From: Paenibacillus sp. FSL H8-0537
GTDB lineage: Bacteria > Bacillota > Bacilli > Paenibacillales > Paenibacillaceae
Direction of reading: 5' to 3'
Assembly: GCF_038051995.1 (NCBI RefSeq)
Contig: NZ_CP150290.1
Span: 669,501 to 733,500 of the forward strand
Length of the DNA stretch: 64,000 nucleotides
The notes below the pieces were generated by a model that ran no database searches, was not told the origin of the DNA, and saw only the letters and a program-made list of their open reading frames with translations. Both the position numbers and the translations under genes were made by a program. Below, in pieces: positions 1-8,475 of this stretch. Numbering within the stretch: the stretch's first letter is position 1; every line of letters begins with the position of its first letter.

Positions 1-327
1 TTTACAGGCCATGTGACAGGCAAGTATTTCGAGGGGAGTGTCCTTGAGGGTGCGGTGGATACCCAAATTATTGGGCGTTTTGGTGATCGTCACAGCTTAT
101 CGGCAAGATATCTGCTTCAGGGAACGGATCATACAGGCCAGGCTTGCGAAATATACATCGAAAATAATGGGGACATCCACAAGAGTCCGAAGAATGTGTT
201 GTTTCGTACTTCTCCCCGCATAATTACAAACAGCAAAGCCTTGGATTATTTGAATGGGGATGTACTCGTTGGGGAAGGACTGCAAACAGAGTCGGGCATC
301 GACATTACAATTTACAGAGCCTTATGA
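1..327 (+). CDS. Partial DUF3237-like beta-barrel protein (5' end outside window)
   Basis: The frame is open from the first base of the window, so the start lies upstream and only the C-terminal 108 residues are visible. The pattern of a Gly-Arg pair, an 'LSARYLLQGTDHTG' stretch, an 'IYIENNG' strand and an 'RTSPRI' strand resembles the small DUF3237 family (about 150 residues, function unknown). No catalytic residues can be assigned. The next feature downstream is a pseudogene and no clear terminator lies between. The family call is from overall pattern only; another small beta-barrel family is possible. Confidence 0.6.
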   Translation, partial: FTGHVTGKYFEGSVLEGAVDTQIIGRFGDRHSLSARYLLQGTDHTGQACEIYIENNGDIHKSPKNVLFRTSPRIITNSKALDYLNGDVLVGEGLQTESGIDITIYRAL

Positions 328-392
328 GGCTTTTATATAGCGGTCTTTAGCTTTGCCGTAAAAATCCATTAAAGACCCAAGGGTGCGTGCCA

Positions 393-637
393 ATGGCGGA
401 GCAAATATATAGACAGCAATTTGAAGAGATCATTCGTAACAGTGAGTGGTTTACGTCCATTTTGAGAGCTGTGCGTCTTTGTAATCCTCCGGATTGGTAT
501 GTGGGTGCGGGGGGATTCGCAATATAGTCTGGGAGTACCTGCATGATTCGGCTGAGGACAACACTTATTCACGAGATGTTAATGTCGCTTTTTTTGATCC
601 AAGCATCTTTGGTTATTCTGTTCCTCCGTTGGCATAG
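393..637 (+). pseudogene. Frameshifted, truncated nucleotidyltransferase-family gene (PF06042-like)
   Basis: An ATG at 393 opens a frame whose end reads 'DWYVGAGG', the substrate-pocket motif of the PF06042 nucleotidyltransferase-like family (the family usually continues as an R-N-x-V-W-x-x-L-H segment). Here the frame stops at about 517, but the +2 frame then reads 'RNIVWEYLHD' and 'RDVNVAFFDPS', exactly the expected continuation including the D-V-N/D-V aspartate region, before stopping at 635-637. This is a one-base frameshift followed by loss of about two thirds of the usual 180-residue protein. It overlaps the proposed start region of the next gene, which supports decay of this locus. Confidence 0.75.
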
Positions 638-1289
638 TGACGATAATATCGTTTTTGCGTGGCTCCATCTATTGCCTGACAGCAAACAAAAGGTGCTGAG
701 AAATTACTTCCATTTACTTGAGAATAGAAAGGAAATAGTAGATATGATTCATTGGTTTCGACACTTACCGTATAAGTCTATGGATGAATCAGAATGGAGG
801 CCATTCATTCATAATGATTGGTTCCGAGAGCATTATATGAAATTTGTTTATCTGATGATGGCCATTTTATTGCTGGCACCTATGGCTTTTGAGAGAGGGT
901 TTGCTTTTGTTGCGAATGTCCCTATTATTCCAATAATCGTTCTCGTGTTTATCATTCATGAAGTTATTCATATTCTCGTTATATACACTAAAGGTGATAT
1001 TAGTTTAACATTCAAGGGAATATTCTTTTGGCTCCATACGAATGCAACGTTGTCCAAAACAAGATTTTGGCTCTTTATGAGCCTGCCCTTTATCCTATTA
1101 TCGGTAGTACCTGGCGTTGCAGCATTATTTGTATCAGGAACGATTCAATCACTTCTGTTGTTTATTTGTTGGATAAATTTCATTATTTCTTCCTCGGATG
1201 TAATAAACTCATTATTAATTTTAATTAAGCCTAATAGAGCTGTATTTTGCAATGGGAAATACCGAGTAACCGAAATTTCGCACAAATAA
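543..1289 (+). CDS. DUF3267 putative membrane zinc metalloprotease
   Basis: The 248-residue product has four or five hydrophobic segments (about residues 100-120, 125-150, 175-200 and 205-225) and an HEVIH zinc-binding motif at residues 139-143 lying inside a hydrophobic stretch. This layout, together with a C-terminal N-rich 'SSDVINSLLILIKPNRA' segment, matches the DUF3267 family of predicted membrane zincins, whose substrates are unknown. The start is uncertain: ATG at 543 has a GGGAG seven bases upstream, but its first 30 residues overlap the out-of-frame remnant of the preceding pseudogene, so a later start (747, 780 or 840) or a decayed 5' end is possible. Function beyond likely intramembrane proteolysis is unknown. 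Confidence 0.7.
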   Translation: MIRLRTTLIHEMLMSLFLIQASLVILFLRWHSDDNIVFAWLHLLPDSKQKVLRNYFHLLENRKEIVDMIHWFRHLPYKSMDESEWRPFIHNDWFREHYMKFVYLMMAILLLAPMAFERGFAFVANVPIIPIIVLVFIIHEVIHILVIYTKGDISLTFKGIFFWLHTNATLSKTRFWLFMSLPFILLSVVPGVAALFVSGTIQSLLLFICWINFIISSSDVINSLLILIKPNRAVFCNGKYRVTEISHK

Positions 1290-1593
1290 TAGGGAGGAGA
1301 AGTAGAGGATTCAGGTTTTATAGAGTCAGTGACGAGCATGATGGAAGCCGATTGCGTTCTTATGGACGATTTACCCTTCTACCCAACAACAATTTTATTT
1401 AGAAATATGATTATAAATGTAAGTATATAATAGGAGATGTCATAATCGATACTATGTGGTGTATTCATGTGATGGCTGCATTTTGCAAAATGACCCTGCC
1501 CGTTTCATTTATAGAAGGCTGAATGACCTATTCTGTTGTAACGATCTTGTCCTTCATTTTTAAAATGATGTAATTCGAGGGTGGGTGTACTCT
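1290..1593 (+). other. Intergenic stretch, no gene recognised
   Basis: About 300 bases between the DUF3267 gene and the NTPase regulator. It is A+T rich, with a TATAAT-like hexamer near 1425, and presumably carries the promoter of the downstream regulator. I see no convincing terminator and no coding sequence. Confidence 0.4.
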
Positions 1594-3648
1594 ATGTATG
1601 ATAGCAAGGTGAAGGTAGGCGATTCCGAGGAACGCATAGCTGTCCAGATTGACCAACTGGAACGGCATTATTTGGTAGGGCGGGACATTGAAATTCAGTA
1701 TTTCTTACACCAATTGATAGACGGCGGACAACAGGGACGGTTATTGAATCTCTATGGTACCGGCGGCGTAGGAAAGAGCTATTTAATCGATGAATTCCGT
1801 CGTCTGGCGGTGAATGCGAATGCCGTCTTTCTGCTGCTGGACAGCCGGGGCTTCTCTCATACACCGCAGGACTTCTGCACGCAATTGCTGCGAATACTCG
1901 GCTATCCGATGAAGCAGCTGCAGCAGATTGCCGAGCCGCAGGCCCTTCTAGAGCTATGCCATGACATCCTGAGGGAAAAGGCGGCGAATCAGAAGCTTGT
2001 CCTCGCCTTTGATACATTCGAGGATATGGGGGATATGGAGTACTGGCTGAGAGAAGCATTTCTCCCACAATTGCACCCGAAAATCCTGCTTATCATCGCG
2101 GGTAGATTCCCCTTGCAAGGTTTATGGCTCAGTTCTCCAGCATGGCGCCAATGGATACACAGAATGCCCATTGGCGATCTGGATTATATCTCCGTTAAGC
2201 AATATCTGGAGCGCTCGGGCATTTCTCAGGAGCCGATGATCAAACAGATTTGGATGAAGACGAAAGGACATCCCCTCTCCTTGTCCTTGATTGTCTCGAC
2301 GACGATGCTTCAGGACATTCAGGGATTGGCATTGGTAGATGAAATCGAAGTATTCGAGCATATTCTGAGCATTTGGTTAAAGGAGGTTCCGGACGTCAAT
2401 CTTAGGGAGCTCGTAGAAACGGTAGCTGTGCTGCGGCATTTTAACCAGGAACTGCTCTCTGATATATTGGATCGGAAGGTAAAGACGGATGTATTCCAAA
2501 GGCTGGTTGGACTTTCCTTCATTCGGAGAGTGGATAGGGGCTGGATCCTCCATGATTTAATGCGGGATGCTATCAGCAATGGACTGCGTTTGCGCCAGCC
2601 TGAACATTACGACTGGTTATGGAAGCGATGCATCATGTATTACCACAGCAGGATGACTAACCCGTCCAAGAGAAAGACGATTACATGGGAGGCCGTCGAA
2701 TGGTACTATTATATCGGCGACCATGTCGTTCGCAGTCTCTGTTTTCAGAAATTGACTCCGCTTCTCATGGAGCCGCTCAGTCCGTCCAATTGGGCGGAGG
2801 CAGAGCAGTATTTGGACAATCGTCGCATCAATCTGAGGGAAGTTGTCCTTCCTCTCCAGAACCAGGACACGGGGGAGAGGTTCGAGTATATGCTTTCTAA
2901 AGAAGAAGGCCTGTATCCGATTAAGCATATTCATCTTCAAGAGCTTTACGAGCTCGATCCTGGCATTGTTAAGCTAATGAGAGATCAGGATGGGGCTATA
3001 CGCGGTCTGACGGCAATCATTCCGATTCATACAGGGACGCTTAACTACTTGCTAACTCATCCGCTGTCCTCCAGTTATTTCCAAAATTTGCCGGACCATA
3101 AGCTAAAGGAACTCCGGGTGCCGAATGAACATATTGCGGGTTATTTTGTGAAATCGATCGATGTGTCTGATTTTGAGGACGAGGCGGTACGTACAACTGC
3201 GGGGCTAGCGTTCGTCTCACTGCTTATATCTTCTGGTTACGTCGTGACGACTGGCCCTACGGAGCTCCCCTTCTTAAAGGAGTTCCATCTTAGCTTGGGG
3301 TGTGAGGAGGTGAAGAACGTTGCACATTACGATTATGACCCTAACACGCCTACGCCCTATTACGTTCTTGATACGAGGGGGGATAAGCTGCAGGATTATT
3401 TGAACAAAATGATCACGTCCTTCGGTCTTTTAGATCATGCCAAGCAACAGGATGATGGGATGGGGATGCTGTCCGAGCGGGAGAAAGAAGTAGTGGTTCT
3501 GCTGGCAAAAGGTTATACGAATCAAGAAATAGCGGCGGACCTGTGTATTTCAGAAGTAACGGTCAAGAAGCATTTGACCGCTGTATTTCGGAAGTTGAAT
3601 GTCAGAAATCGAACGCAGCTCGTTAACAGCTACATGAAAAAAACCTGA
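1594..3648 (+). CDS. P-loop NTPase / acetyltransferase-like / LuxR-HTH transcriptional regulator
   Basis: The product of about 684 residues has a Walker A motif (GTGGVGKS, residues 55-62), a Walker B-like 'LVLAFDTFED' near residue 140, a long helical sensor region, a segment at about residues 440-600 whose strand pattern ('LRVPNEHIAGYFV', 'VTTGPTELPFLKEFHLSLG') resembles a GNAT fold, and a canonical GerE/LuxR helix-turn-helix at residues 625-684 (LSEREKEVVVLL, 'GYTNQEIA', 'VKKHL'). It is therefore a STAND-type signalling ATPase that binds DNA through its C terminus. The start is ATG 1594 after a GAGGGTGG stretch; GTG at 1585 in the same frame is the alternative. It ends in its own terminator, and the three-gene cassette downstream is a plausible target, which is inference from position only. 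Confidence 0.85.
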   Translation: MYDSKVKVGDSEERIAVQIDQLERHYLVGRDIEIQYFLHQLIDGGQQGRLLNLYGTGGVGKSYLIDEFRRLAVNANAVFLLLDSRGFSHTPQDFCTQLLRILGYPMKQLQQIAEPQALLELCHDILREKAANQKLVLAFDTFEDMGDMEYWLREAFLPQLHPKILLIIAGRFPLQGLWLSSPAWRQWIHRMPIGDLDYISVKQYLERSGISQEPMIKQIWMKTKGHPLSLSLIVSTTMLQDIQGLALVDEIEVFEHILSIWLKEVPDVNLRELVETVAVLRHFNQELLSDILDRKVKTDVFQRLVGLSFIRRVDRGWILHDLMRDAISNGLRLRQPEHYDWLWKRCIMYYHSRMTNPSKRKTITWEAVEWYYYIGDHVVRSLCFQKLTPLLMEPLSPSNWAEAEQYLDNRRINLREVVLPLQNQDTGERFEYMLSKEEGLYPIKHIHLQELYELDPGIVKLMRDQDGAIRGLTAIIPIHTGTLNYLLTHPLSSSYFQNLPDHKLKELRVPNEHIAGYFVKSIDVSDFEDEAVRTTAGLAFVSLLISSGYVVTTGPTELPFLKEFHLSLGCEEVKNVAHYDYDPNTPTPYYVLDTRGDKLQDYLNKMITSFGLLDHAKQQDDGMGMLSEREKEVVVLLAKGYTNQEIAADLCISEVTVKKHLTAVFRKLNVRNRTQLVNSYMKKT

Positions 3649-3660
3649 TGATTATAAACA

Positions 3661-3697
3661 GACAAGTTTTCTCTTAGGAGAGAGCTTGTTTTTTTTG
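3661..3697 (+). terminator. Rho-independent terminator of the NTPase/LuxR gene
   Basis: An ACAAG...CTCT arm pairs with AGAG...CTTGT around a short TAGG loop and is followed by eight T residues, 13 bases after the stop codon. Confidence 0.85.
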
Positions 3698-3854
3698 CCT
3701 GTGAGGAGAACGAAAGTATACCCGAATTCGACTGTTTTGCTACGTTCGGATAATAGAATGCGCGAAAGCAAGATGGTATTCTTGATAATATTAACAAACT
3801 TGTGAATGAGATCAAAAAAAACTACTAAGCATACCGAGAGCGTGGTGAGAAAGG

Positions 3855-5651
3855 TTGTTATCTCATTTAATTAAGAAATCGCTTACACCAAAAGGGCCGA
3901 ACACCCTAGCGTTCAAGCCCTATCATTCTTACGCAGCAGCCGTACTCAAGCCAGGTAATCCCGACAAGTATTTCGAACATTTGCACAAGACAGGATTTAT
4001 TGATGGGGATCCTAACGTATTGAAAATTGCGACATTGCCTGAGTTTTCCCTTAACGGGGACACCAACCGGTTGATTCCAATCGAACGATTCGATTATGAG
4101 CAAATAAGAGATGAGATTGTGAAGCAAGCGAAAAACGTTGCGAGGGGTGTTTTGTTGTGTGTGGGTACCGTGGCTGTAAACACGGGGCAAGTGAACGAGT
4201 CCGGTAAAAAAATTGGCGTGAATAGAGGTTGTATGATTGCGACTGGCACCGGCGAATTCATCGAGTGGGACAAAATGTCGGTAAGCACCTTGGATAATTG
4301 GCCCAGTGACTTTGAGGTGCAGATCGGTGCGAAAGAAGAGGCCGTTTTGGTCAAGCGATTGATGGACAGCGGAAGAGACGTCGTTATTTCGTTCCGTACT
4401 TGCCTTGATATTAAAGCTCCTCCCGGATTCGATATTCACCCCGATTTGATTATTTCTCCGGCGTTTGGCTCGCCGTTGCAGGCAGACCCCGTTCGTGCTC
4501 CTTATCGGGACGGGGTAGTGATTTTATGCGATAACGGCGGTGGAGATTTGCAAAATTTGATTGAAAATCAAAGGGAAATCATTATTGATTACAAAGATGG
4601 GAGCGAAACCTACATCAAATCTGGCTTATGGGACGTAGTGTCAAAAGATATCGGCAAATATAGGCTCCTGAGACCAACCAACCCTTTGGGCAACATGTTA
4701 TCAACTTGGCTGCACAGTCTCGTCCCAAGCTTGGAAAAATACCGGGAAATCGCGGACATCTATTCCAAAACCCATTCATTCGGTAAGTTTTATCCCGATT
4801 CGGGCATAGCGATAACGAAGGTCAGACCGCTTGCTGATCTGACCAGGGAGCAAGACGCAGCAAGGCGTCTGCATGTGGACTTTACCGTGTTTTACGAAAG
4901 CAAACGGCAGGATAACATGGCGGAACAACTGAAGGAACTGTCCAAAGCGATTCAGTGGGAAAGGCTGGAGAGCGAAACAAATGCGTTCATAAAGGATTAT
5001 GTGGACAGACAGCTTAACCAGAAAGACGCTTTGTCCAGACGTGCGCAGGATTGGGTAGCTGAAATGAACGGCAATGCGTTTCAATGTGAACTGCTGGACC
5101 ACATCAATTTGAAAGTGTTGGAATTGCTCATCAGCACCGGCGATGAACGACACAGCGAGCTTGCCAAAGAGTATCCGTACAAGCTGGTTCAACTTGTGCA
5201 GGAAACCATCAGCAGTGATATTTTTAAGCGAATTACGGAGGGTTCGGCAGAAGGCTCCTATCTCGGTGAACTCCTTCATAGTCGCGTGTTGGCTGAGCAA
5301 ACTCACCTGTTATCTGAAAGAATCAGTGAAACGCAACGGGAACTGGTTGCAGACACGAGCCGAATGGAAACGACAATGCAGGAATTGCAGAAAAGATTCG
5401 AAGACGCGAAGCAAATTCAACAGGAGCTCGAACGAAGGGTGGACGACCACGAGTTGCTTGACCGGAAGAAACGGCTTGAAAAAGAAATTTTCGATTTAAA
5501 GAGGAAAGCCAGGGACCTGGAGAAGAAGAGCGAGGAAAAGAAACGAGAAGAACTTGAACACTTAAAGGATCTTAAAGAAAAGCAAAAAGAACATAAAGAA
5601 GCGGAAAAGAGAGCAAAAGAAAAAAGAGCTAGAATAGTTCACCTCAAATAG
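3855..5651 (+). CDS. Nitrilase-fold-like protein with C-terminal coiled coil (cassette gene 1)
   Basis: The 598-residue protein has no signal peptide or membrane segment. Residues 20-250 follow the carbon-nitrogen hydrolase (nitrilase superfamily) pattern: a Glu in 'LPEFSLNG' (E63), a Lys in 'EWDKMSV' (K140), a Cys in 'ISFRTCLDI' (C183) followed by 'PDLIISPAFG', and a late 'VILCDNGGG' strand. Spacing of about 77 and 43 residues fits the Glu-Lys-Cys triad order. A helical middle follows, then a strongly charged coiled coil (about 470-598) very rich in Lys and Glu. The start is a TTG at 3855 behind GGTGAGAAAGG. It is followed 30 bp later by cassette gene 2. The fold assignment is from motifs only; the real activity and partner are unknown. 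Confidence 0.7.
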   Translation: MLSHLIKKSLTPKGPNTLAFKPYHSYAAAVLKPGNPDKYFEHLHKTGFIDGDPNVLKIATLPEFSLNGDTNRLIPIERFDYEQIRDEIVKQAKNVARGVLLCVGTVAVNTGQVNESGKKIGVNRGCMIATGTGEFIEWDKMSVSTLDNWPSDFEVQIGAKEEAVLVKRLMDSGRDVVISFRTCLDIKAPPGFDIHPDLIISPAFGSPLQADPVRAPYRDGVVILCDNGGGDLQNLIENQREIIIDYKDGSETYIKSGLWDVVSKDIGKYRLLRPTNPLGNMLSTWLHSLVPSLEKYREIADIYSKTHSFGKFYPDSGIAITKVRPLADLTREQDAARRLHVDFTVFYESKRQDNMAEQLKELSKAIQWERLESETNAFIKDYVDRQLNQKDALSRRAQDWVAEMNGNAFQCELLDHINLKVLELLISTGDERHSELAKEYPYKLVQLVQETISSDIFKRITEGSAEGSYLGELLHSRVLAEQTHLLSERISETQRELVADTSRMETTMQELQKRFEDAKQIQQELERRVDDHELLDRKKRLEKEIFDLKRKARDLEKKSEEKKREELEHLKDLKEKQKEHKEAEKRAKEKRARIVHLK

Positions 5652-5681
5652 CGTGAACGGCTGCGGGAGCGAGGATTGCCA

Positions 5682-8450
5682 ATGAGCAATGGTAGACACT
5701 TGCAACAAAATCATGAAGATTACGTATTGCTGTCGCAAATTCAAAAGGAAAATCAAGTATTGATTCGGGATGATTCAATTATTTACTTGAGCACCGAGGA
5801 CAATGTTGCTATCGGCGAGGGCACCAAATTTGGTGGCTATCATAACAAAGTGTACCTGTACGCCGAGCAGTTTACCTTAAGCGGGGCGTTTAAGCTGTCA
5901 CACGGCATTCTTTCGGCCAGCCAGATGTCGACGCTTGGGGAAGCGACATTTGATTTGCAAGGCAAGCCCGGCTCCACGACGGTTGAAGGTACCGACGACA
6001 TGGGTGGAGCAGACGGCGGCGATTTGAGTTTGTTTATTGAGAATGCAGCCGTTAATGTGCCCCATTTTATGGTGAATGCCAGCGGCGGTAATGGAGGAAA
6101 TGGATCGTCTTCGAAAGCAAAAGGAGGGGATGGAGGCAACGGCGGGTCCGGCGGAAAGGTCAGGCTTCTCTATGGCCATCCGTATTTAAAACTAGTGGCT
6201 GAACTAAGGAATATTTTCCACAATGAGGATAAAGAGGACAAAATCGAGAAGCTGAACGGCTTTTTGGAGAGAAATCGGGACGCCGCGCCGCTTGAACCTT
6301 TCCGACAGAAGCTAAAGGACGCCGCTTCGGCGGAAACGGCCAATGCTGTTATAAAGGAGATGGCCTCCCGTCTGATCGTGCTTGCAGATGGATGGAAGAG
6401 CCAAGCGCTGGCAAGCACGGACATATCCGGAGGGATGTACGGTGCCTATGGCGAAGGCCTTGTCAACGGGAATAACGGAAAAAACGGAGCGCGCGGAATG
6501 GTTCACATCATGCCTGTCAGCAGCGCAGCGCAAATGGAAAATATGCAAGAGGAATTCTTTTTTCCTTGGATACATCCCGTTCAATGTCAAATGCTGTTTG
6601 AGAAAGCCCGCTTGCGTTATTTCTGCCTGGAGCCATCGGACCGTGAGGCCATTTCGGAAACAATGATCTACTTCAGAAGATTGCAGCAAAAAACGTCGCC
6701 GTTTGAACAGGTAAAGGCGGGCAGCACGCTAGAAAAGCTGTGGTCGAAGTACGAGCAGCACGTAGCCGCGGCAGGAAGTGTTCATATTTTCAAAGATTTG
6801 CATGACAAAACCGTGCTGTATTTGAACAGATTGTCACAGGGGCTTGATTATTATGGATACAAGTACAATTATGTGCCAGTCGTTTCATTCGATTTTTGCC
6901 GGGAGCAGCTTGATGCGCTTATTGCCAATTTTAAAACGATTCAAAAAGAATATGTGTTGCAGCTGGAATCGCTCCAAGACGTCAATCGGGCAAAATCTGC
7001 ACTGGCTGCGGCCAGACGCCAGGCGGAGTTTACGGTAAGAAGCCATAAGGCTAAAAGAAATAGACTTGTTGCCATGCTCGGAGATACCGCCAGAACGATT
7101 GAAAATTATAAGCCTTATATTACCCAAAAGAAAGCATTGGTCGAGGAGAAAATAGAAGGCTTCAGGGCGAGTCTAGAAGAATACTTTGACTGGAACTGGG
7201 ATAATATTTTCTCCTCGCTTGGTTCGATCGCATTTGCACCGAAGTCTTCCCTGATGTGGATGGTGCACGGCTCCAAAATCGCTTTTGATGGAATAACGAA
7301 AGTAACGGGGATCGACGACGTTTCCATCAATAAAGCCTATATGGTCAATCGGATTAGTACGATAACACTAGATTTTCAGAGCTTAAAGGAAGGTTACAGC
7401 ACCATGCCCGGCGGCTCGCTGCAGCCGGACGATCCCGGAGCGGCGAAGCTGATTGGCGACATGGAAGCGATTGAAGGCTTGCTTCACCAAGTGTCGGAGC
7501 AAATTGACAGTTCTGCGTTAAGTGAGGCGCTGCGCGACTATGTAAAGACGGTCATTGATAGAAACGGTCATATTATGACCTATAATGCAAGCGCCTTACT
7601 CTTGCTTCAGACGATCAACGAGCAGCAGGAACTGGAAAATACTATTAAACGGTATAATCAGGTCATGATCGAGAAGATGACGGAAGTTTATCCCGAATAT
7701 ACGGGTTTTGTCTCCCGCATGTATTTCGATGCGATCGCCCAAATATTCGAGATGCTTTATTTGACGACCCGCGCCTATAACTTCTGGGCACTTGAGCATA
7801 CACAATTAAGCGACGTGCTGGGCGGAAGCGTCAAGGAGGTCACTTATGCCGGATTGTTGGGCGCACAAAATAAAATTCTTGGACTTTACAAAGACGCTGT
7901 TGGTCATTTCGGAACGAACTGCTCCCATTTTCCCGCCAATCAGCAAAAGGGCATTTCGTTCAAGCTTACTCCGCATCAACTGGACTTCATGAAAAAGAAT
8001 TATGAAGCGATGGTCAGCATACCGCTCCAAAAACATGAGGCGGATACAAAAAGCCCGTTCGCCGGCTTGGCTGACGTGCGGATTACTAAGGTACGCTGTT
8101 TTCTAAACGGTGCCAAAGCGAAGCCGGGTGCGCCTAATAGCGAGGTTTTGCTGAATATTACGCATTCCGGACAGGAACAATTGATTTCAAGAGACAATGC
8201 CATCTACAATTTTCACCACGATAAAAGGGAAGTCCCTTTCCAGTACGACATGAACGCTACTGCCAGCGTCGTCATTGATGGTAACTTCGGCGAGTCCCTT
8301 CACGGAGAGAAAACGCCTTATGCGTTGTACGGCCCATATACGACGTGGAAAATAGAAGTCGACAAATCCTTTCGAAGCCGCATTGATTTAAGCCAGTTGA
8401 AGGAAGTGACGCTTGAATTTCATGGCACCTGCTATTCTTTCCATACCTAA
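5682..8450 (+). CDS. Large glycine-rich/helical protein, possible toxin-like (cassette gene 2)
   Basis: The protein has about 922 residues from ATG 5682, which lies seven bases after GAGG. Residues 20-155 are a beta-rich module broken by glycine loops ('GGADGGD', 'GGNGGNG', 'GGDGGNGGSGG'). A long mostly alpha-helical region follows (about 160-780, including 'LYLTTRAYNFWALEH'), and the last 120 residues form a beta domain ending 'LSQLKEVTLEFHG'. That ending, with 'YGPYTTWKIEV' just before it, recalls the C-terminal beta domain of TcA-type insecticidal toxin subunits, but the resemblance is weak. No signal peptide is visible. Both neighbours are on the same strand with gaps of 30 and 25 bp, so the three are almost certainly one operon. 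I cannot name the family with confidence; a pore-forming or carrier role is inference. Confidence 0.65.
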   Translation: MSNGRHLQQNHEDYVLLSQIQKENQVLIRDDSIIYLSTEDNVAIGEGTKFGGYHNKVYLYAEQFTLSGAFKLSHGILSASQMSTLGEATFDLQGKPGSTTVEGTDDMGGADGGDLSLFIENAAVNVPHFMVNASGGNGGNGSSSKAKGGDGGNGGSGGKVRLLYGHPYLKLVAELRNIFHNEDKEDKIEKLNGFLERNRDAAPLEPFRQKLKDAASAETANAVIKEMASRLIVLADGWKSQALASTDISGGMYGAYGEGLVNGNNGKNGARGMVHIMPVSSAAQMENMQEEFFFPWIHPVQCQMLFEKARLRYFCLEPSDREAISETMIYFRRLQQKTSPFEQVKAGSTLEKLWSKYEQHVAAAGSVHIFKDLHDKTVLYLNRLSQGLDYYGYKYNYVPVVSFDFCREQLDALIANFKTIQKEYVLQLESLQDVNRAKSALAAARRQAEFTVRSHKAKRNRLVAMLGDTARTIENYKPYITQKKALVEEKIEGFRASLEEYFDWNWDNIFSSLGSIAFAPKSSLMWMVHGSKIAFDGITKVTGIDDVSINKAYMVNRISTITLDFQSLKEGYSTMPGGSLQPDDPGAAKLIGDMEAIEGLLHQVSEQIDSSALSEALRDYVKTVIDRNGHIMTYNASALLLLQTINEQQELENTIKRYNQVMIEKMTEVYPEYTGFVSRMYFDAIAQIFEMLYLTTRAYNFWALEHTQLSDVLGGSVKEVTYAGLLGAQNKILGLYKDAVGHFGTNCSHFPANQQKGISFKLTPHQLDFMKKNYEAMVSIPLQKHEADTKSPFAGLADVRITKVRCFLNGAKAKPGAPNSEVLLNITHSGQEQLISRDNAIYNFHHDKREVPFQYDMNATASVVIDGNFGESLHGEKTPYALYGPYTTWKIEVDKSFRSRIDLSQLKEVTLEFHGTCYSFHT

Positions 8451-8475
8451 TCCTCGAAATGGAGACTGTTTGCCT

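Noticed and set aside
1592..2068. Long minus-strand open frame of 158 codons
   Set aside because: It lies wholly opposite the NTPase domain of the regulator gene, has biased Arg/Pro/Ser composition and no ribosome site.
3906..4439. Minus-strand open frame of 177 codons
   Set aside because: It is the shadow of the nitrilase-like domain, whose motifs and neighbours support the plus strand.
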